Assembly: GCA_029207755.1 (NCBI GenBank)
Contig: JARCOQ010000006.1
Location: 26,308,022-26,372,021 of the forward strand
From: Chamaea fasciata
Lineage: Eukaryota > Chordata > Aves > Passeriformes > Sylviidae
Length of the DNA stretch: 64,000 nt
Direction of reading: 5' to 3'
The position numbers and the translations under genes were made by a program. The notes beneath the pieces are model-generated. The model saw only the letters and a list, made by a program, of their open reading frames with translations. It was not told the DNA's origin and did not search any database. Position 1 is the first letter of the stretch; every line of letters starts with the position of its first letter. Below, piece by piece: positions 60,661 through 64,000 of the stretch.

Positions 60661-62566
60661 TCAATATATATGCAAATGTAAAACAGGTTTCATATAAGGT
60701 CTGACCTTTGATTTCTTACCTTTCTAATGTCAGCAAGCATGTGTATGGATAAATAATACTGAGAAATGAAATTATTACTGAACAAAGAGATTAAAGTGTT
60801 ATAAAAGCTGATATTTCTTAATATCCATACATACCAGTGGCTTAAGATTTTAATGGCTGTACCACTAATTGCAGCAAAGGAGAAATGTTGGCATTTTGTG
60901 GACTTTCCCCACTACCAGCAAAATAGCAGTAAAATATCTTACTTAAAGGGAATTTCCTTTCATGCTTCCACAACTGCACATTGTTTCATAAAAAGCCCAA
61001 CCAGACTAAGACCTCAACCCATGACACAGAAAGAGGTAGAGAATGCATATACATTCATACTGCCTTTTGTAAGACTCTATGCACCTGAGCTACCCCGTAA
61101 CCATATCAGGTCTTAGTGAAAGTCAGTGCATCGTGCTTTTAATTACAACAGGGTCTGGATTTTGCCACGTAATCCATAACCTTTAGTTATGTGAATTGTG
61201 ACCTTTCATTATCTCTGGAGATGTCAGAGATAGCCAGGTAGTTCTGGCTAAAAGTTGCATGCAAAAGTCCTTGAGATTCTCATAATTCTGGCAAAATGTA
61301 ATACTTTTTATCCAATACACTTTATCCTCAAAAAGCGTATGCGCTTAGAAGGAAGGAGTAAAAATATTCCATCTGCTTCTGGGAACAGAGAAGAGAAAAG
61401 TGAAATTCCTTGCCATTTTCAATATTTTCAGCAGCTCTCTTGCTTATCTTTGCTCTACCACCTAGAAGTAGCTGGAAAGCTTAAATCTAGGTTTGAGATT
61501 AGGTAGGTATATATTTTACTGTATCTGTTCAACATCCATTTTGATAAGGCAAAGTCTTAAGTGTTTTTAAAGCACACAGCTGTACCTTATGAATAATGGC
61601 ACCTGAAATGCTTAGGAGCAGTTGAAAATCCCAGAACTGTGAAGCTTGAATCACTGCACCTAGCTCCCACCTGGGGGTATTTACACTGTTTATGCACAGC
61701 CCAGGAAAACTGAGGCAGGAAGCAATGACATAACCTGCCCCTCACAGAAATTCACAGAACCCCTCTGAGAAGATGCAGCTCTCATGCCCATGCTGCAGGC
61801 TGATGGTTCCTCAACTTCCTGTCCCTTTGGGAGCTGCCCTGCCAAATGTTGGGATAGGACCTTCCTTGGACAGGAGGGACTTATATACCCGTGGCTGCCT
61901 TCTGTGAGGTCCAGCAAGGAGGAAACACAGGCATCAAAGCCCCAGTCCTGAATGAAAAGGGTTAATTTCCTGCAGATTTTGTAAAGAATGGAAGGAAGCA
62001 TTTTAAATATCAGCAAGGGAAGTGCAATTTCTTCCTGTACCAACAAAGGGTGAAGAGGAGATGAGTGATTTCTCCTGATGAGCCCCATTTCCATTCATGC
62101 TAAAAGCAGACAGACTTGTCCTGTCTCTGCTCTTTCCAGTGGCATTGCTAGGCGAAGTGTCACACAACACGCCCCGAGACCCCTGGCTCCACTTAGGGAA
62201 GGCTCTACCTATCCCAAAAGGCAACTGGAAAAGAAGAAAAAAAGATAAAGGAAAAGAAAAAAAAAAAGACTGACTAATTGAGCCCAGCTCAGGAGATAGA
62301 TTTGTGAATTATTACAGTTCTGACCTCAACAGCAACACAAACCCTAGAATGTGCCAAGAACAAATTAGGCTGTCTGCAGTTGGGACTTCTCCTCAGAAAA
62401 AAGGCCTTTTTTCTAGATATAAGAAACAAGCAGCTTTGCCAATGCTGGAGAACACACAGATAAAGGGTCCTTCCTGGAAGTCTCATTTGGAAAATTCAAG
62501 GCTTTAACAGGATGAAGATAGTGTTGTATTTGTTTTCGTTGTTGTTTGTTTGGGGTTTTTTTTATT

Positions 62567-62582
62567 GGGGGGGGGGGGGGGG
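62567..62582. repeat. 16-base poly-G run
   Basis: Sixteen consecutive G, preceded by a T-rich stretch that contains another GGGG (62552-62555). Long pure G runs are rare in vertebrate DNA and are prone to length error in sequencing. Confidence 0.85.
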
Positions 62583-64000
62583 AGGTTAAATTAACTACAC
62601 AGCTAAAATAACAAGTTGAACTTTCACTAAGTTCATGGCCTTTCAGTTCCACCACTGTGTGTCAAACACATGCTCCTGGGGGCTCCATAATGCTTTAAAA
62701 CAAGAGATGTTCCTACCTCAACTGTGCCCAGGTGCTCGTGGGCTCTGACTGAGGAAAGCAATTTTAATATCACTCTCAAATATCCTGCTAATTTTCCAGT
62801 CTCATTTTGTCTGCCAGACACAACTTTCCTTTCTCTTTCCACAGCAAAATGAGATGTATGTTATCAAAGAATGTGGGATTTGAGTTTTGCTTCCAAAAGC
62901 AGTTTTTCAGCAGAATGAATGAAAGACAAAACATTAAATCCCAGGAGTCACTGGAGTCCCAGAGCTGCTTGGACATCCCTTAGAAGGAAATTGAAGTTAA
63001 GTTCTTTGAAAGTATACTTTTCTGTATGCTGCTAATCAAAGTACTTATCGTCAGCACAGAATTAATTTGAGCCAAGCAAAGTAAAATTTCAGCCATTGAC
63101 AGACTAGCAACCATAAAGAAAAATATTAGTTCAAAAGTGATGGTACCTTTTAACTTGCATGATTTGTGTCAAGCTATAATGAAGGGGCAAAATATTCAGT
63201 TTTCCCAAGTTAATCTCTCTGTGCTGCTATACAGGCACATTGTTGACCCCTGGATCATTTGTGGTGCTCCAGTATGATTTTGCAGAATGCCTGTTGTAGG
63301 AGTAAGTAAGCTGTGCTATGTTGGGGGAAGTTCACTTGAGCAGAGAGATAACTCACGTTAATTCAGCTGTCAAAATAAACCCAAAGAAATTTGAGAGTAG
63401 TGGTGCAATTTCCTAATATTATCTTCCTCACTCATGTTTCATTCACCCCTGGGACTGTAATTGAGTTGCTACTTGGTGTAAACCCTTTGCTCTATGGTCC
63501 AAATGGGAGAGAAGTGGCAAAGTCAATCCATAATATCACACTTCAGCATGCCTGGAGAAATTGAAGCACACTCACATTGAATGTCTGTGACTGTTTTTGG
63601 TATCCTGCTTGTGGGTTTTTTAAAATGTCCTAATTTGTAACCAGTTAGTAATCCGTAAGTGAATTTTTCATACTGACCTGTGGCCATTCAGTTTACGTAC
63701 AAGCCTTGGGTGACGGCTGCGGATGAAATGCAAGCATATTATCCAGAGGGTCTCAGCCAAAGACAGTTGATTGCTGACACCTTCCTTACTCTACTCACTG
63801 AGCACTACCATGCCAGAGTTAATTCTGCAGAAGCCACATTGACTCTTCTCTCCAGCAGGACTGATCAGACACTGGTTTATTGGCTCCCTTGTCTGATACA
63901 GAGCATTACATCCCCAAAGCAGAGCAATGTCAATAGAAACTGCTCAAGTCTGAATGCAGTCAGAATTTTCTTTCATTAGTATTTATGTTTTAGCACTTGA

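Larger units (their letters stand above)
35845..64000 (-). other. SCFD2: Probable large SCFD2 intron (no further exon recognised)
   Basis: About 28 kb upstream of the first SCFD2 exon seen in the window. The exon at 35844 starts mid-codon, so at least one more exon must follow at higher coordinates. I looked for the SCFD2 block expected just before the known exon and did not find it. SCFD2 has very large introns in mammals, so one intron filling this space is plausible. The interval holds CR1 copies and simple repeats, listed separately. The longer frames not explained by repeats (36089-36484 +, 44083-44454 +, 56806-57162 -, 61690-62094 -) have no domain I recognise. Confidence 0.6.

Overview
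This is a window of vertebrate nuclear DNA, most likely from a bird. The evidence is intron-containing genes with GT-AG (and one GC-AG) splice sites, low gene density, an AT-rich background with one strong CpG island, and dispersed repeats that are almost all CR1-type LINE fragments, including the octamer 3' tail typical of avian CR1. I cannot name the species. The two genes and their tail-to-tail order (RASL11B on +, SCFD2 on -) match the order I know from the human 4q12 region; I expect the same block on avian chromosome 4, but that is from memory and was not checked.

Layout. Positions 1-15410 are intergenic DNA with no gene I can support. They hold simple repeats, a 46-base T run and an isolated CpG-rich patch at 8761-9070. 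A 36-unit pentanucleotide array (15411-15590) abuts the CpG island/promoter (about 15640-16720) of RASL11B. RASL11B is complete: four coding exons between 16091 and 18804 encode a 241-residue atypical Ras-like GTPase, followed by a 3' UTR of about 1.1 kb that probably ends near 19930. After a gap of about 1.5 kb comes the 3' end of SCFD2 on the minus strand: a proposed polyadenylation signal at 21472-21477, the stop codon at 23049-23051, and the last four coding exons (up to 35844), which give the C-terminal 163 residues of this Sec1/Munc18-like protein. The exon boundaries join in frame at every splice. From 35845 to 64000 I find no further exon; this is probably one large SCFD2 intron, and the rest of the gene lies beyond the window.

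The repeats supported by sequence are three fairly recognisable CR1 copies (28755-28942 +, 40388-40995 -, 60550-60660 +), one much older CR1-like relic (about 49490-50290 +), a (AGAGA)n array of 68 perfect units with one interruption (45516-45859), a (CAA/CAG)n tract, a 16-base G run and several A/T homopolymers. Long open frames over the pentanucleotide arrays are artefacts of the repeats.

The two genes are not known to act together. RASL11B is a Ras-superfamily GTPase without a prenylation box, and SCFD2 is a poorly studied SM-family protein expected to act in membrane trafficking. I found no convincing new system. The points most worth checking are the GC-AG intron in SCFD2, the variable pentamer array and G-quadruplex candidate at the RASL11B promoter, the very short GC-rich first intron of RASL11B, the isolated CpG patch with a grainyhead-type motif, and the old CR1 relic inside SCFD2.
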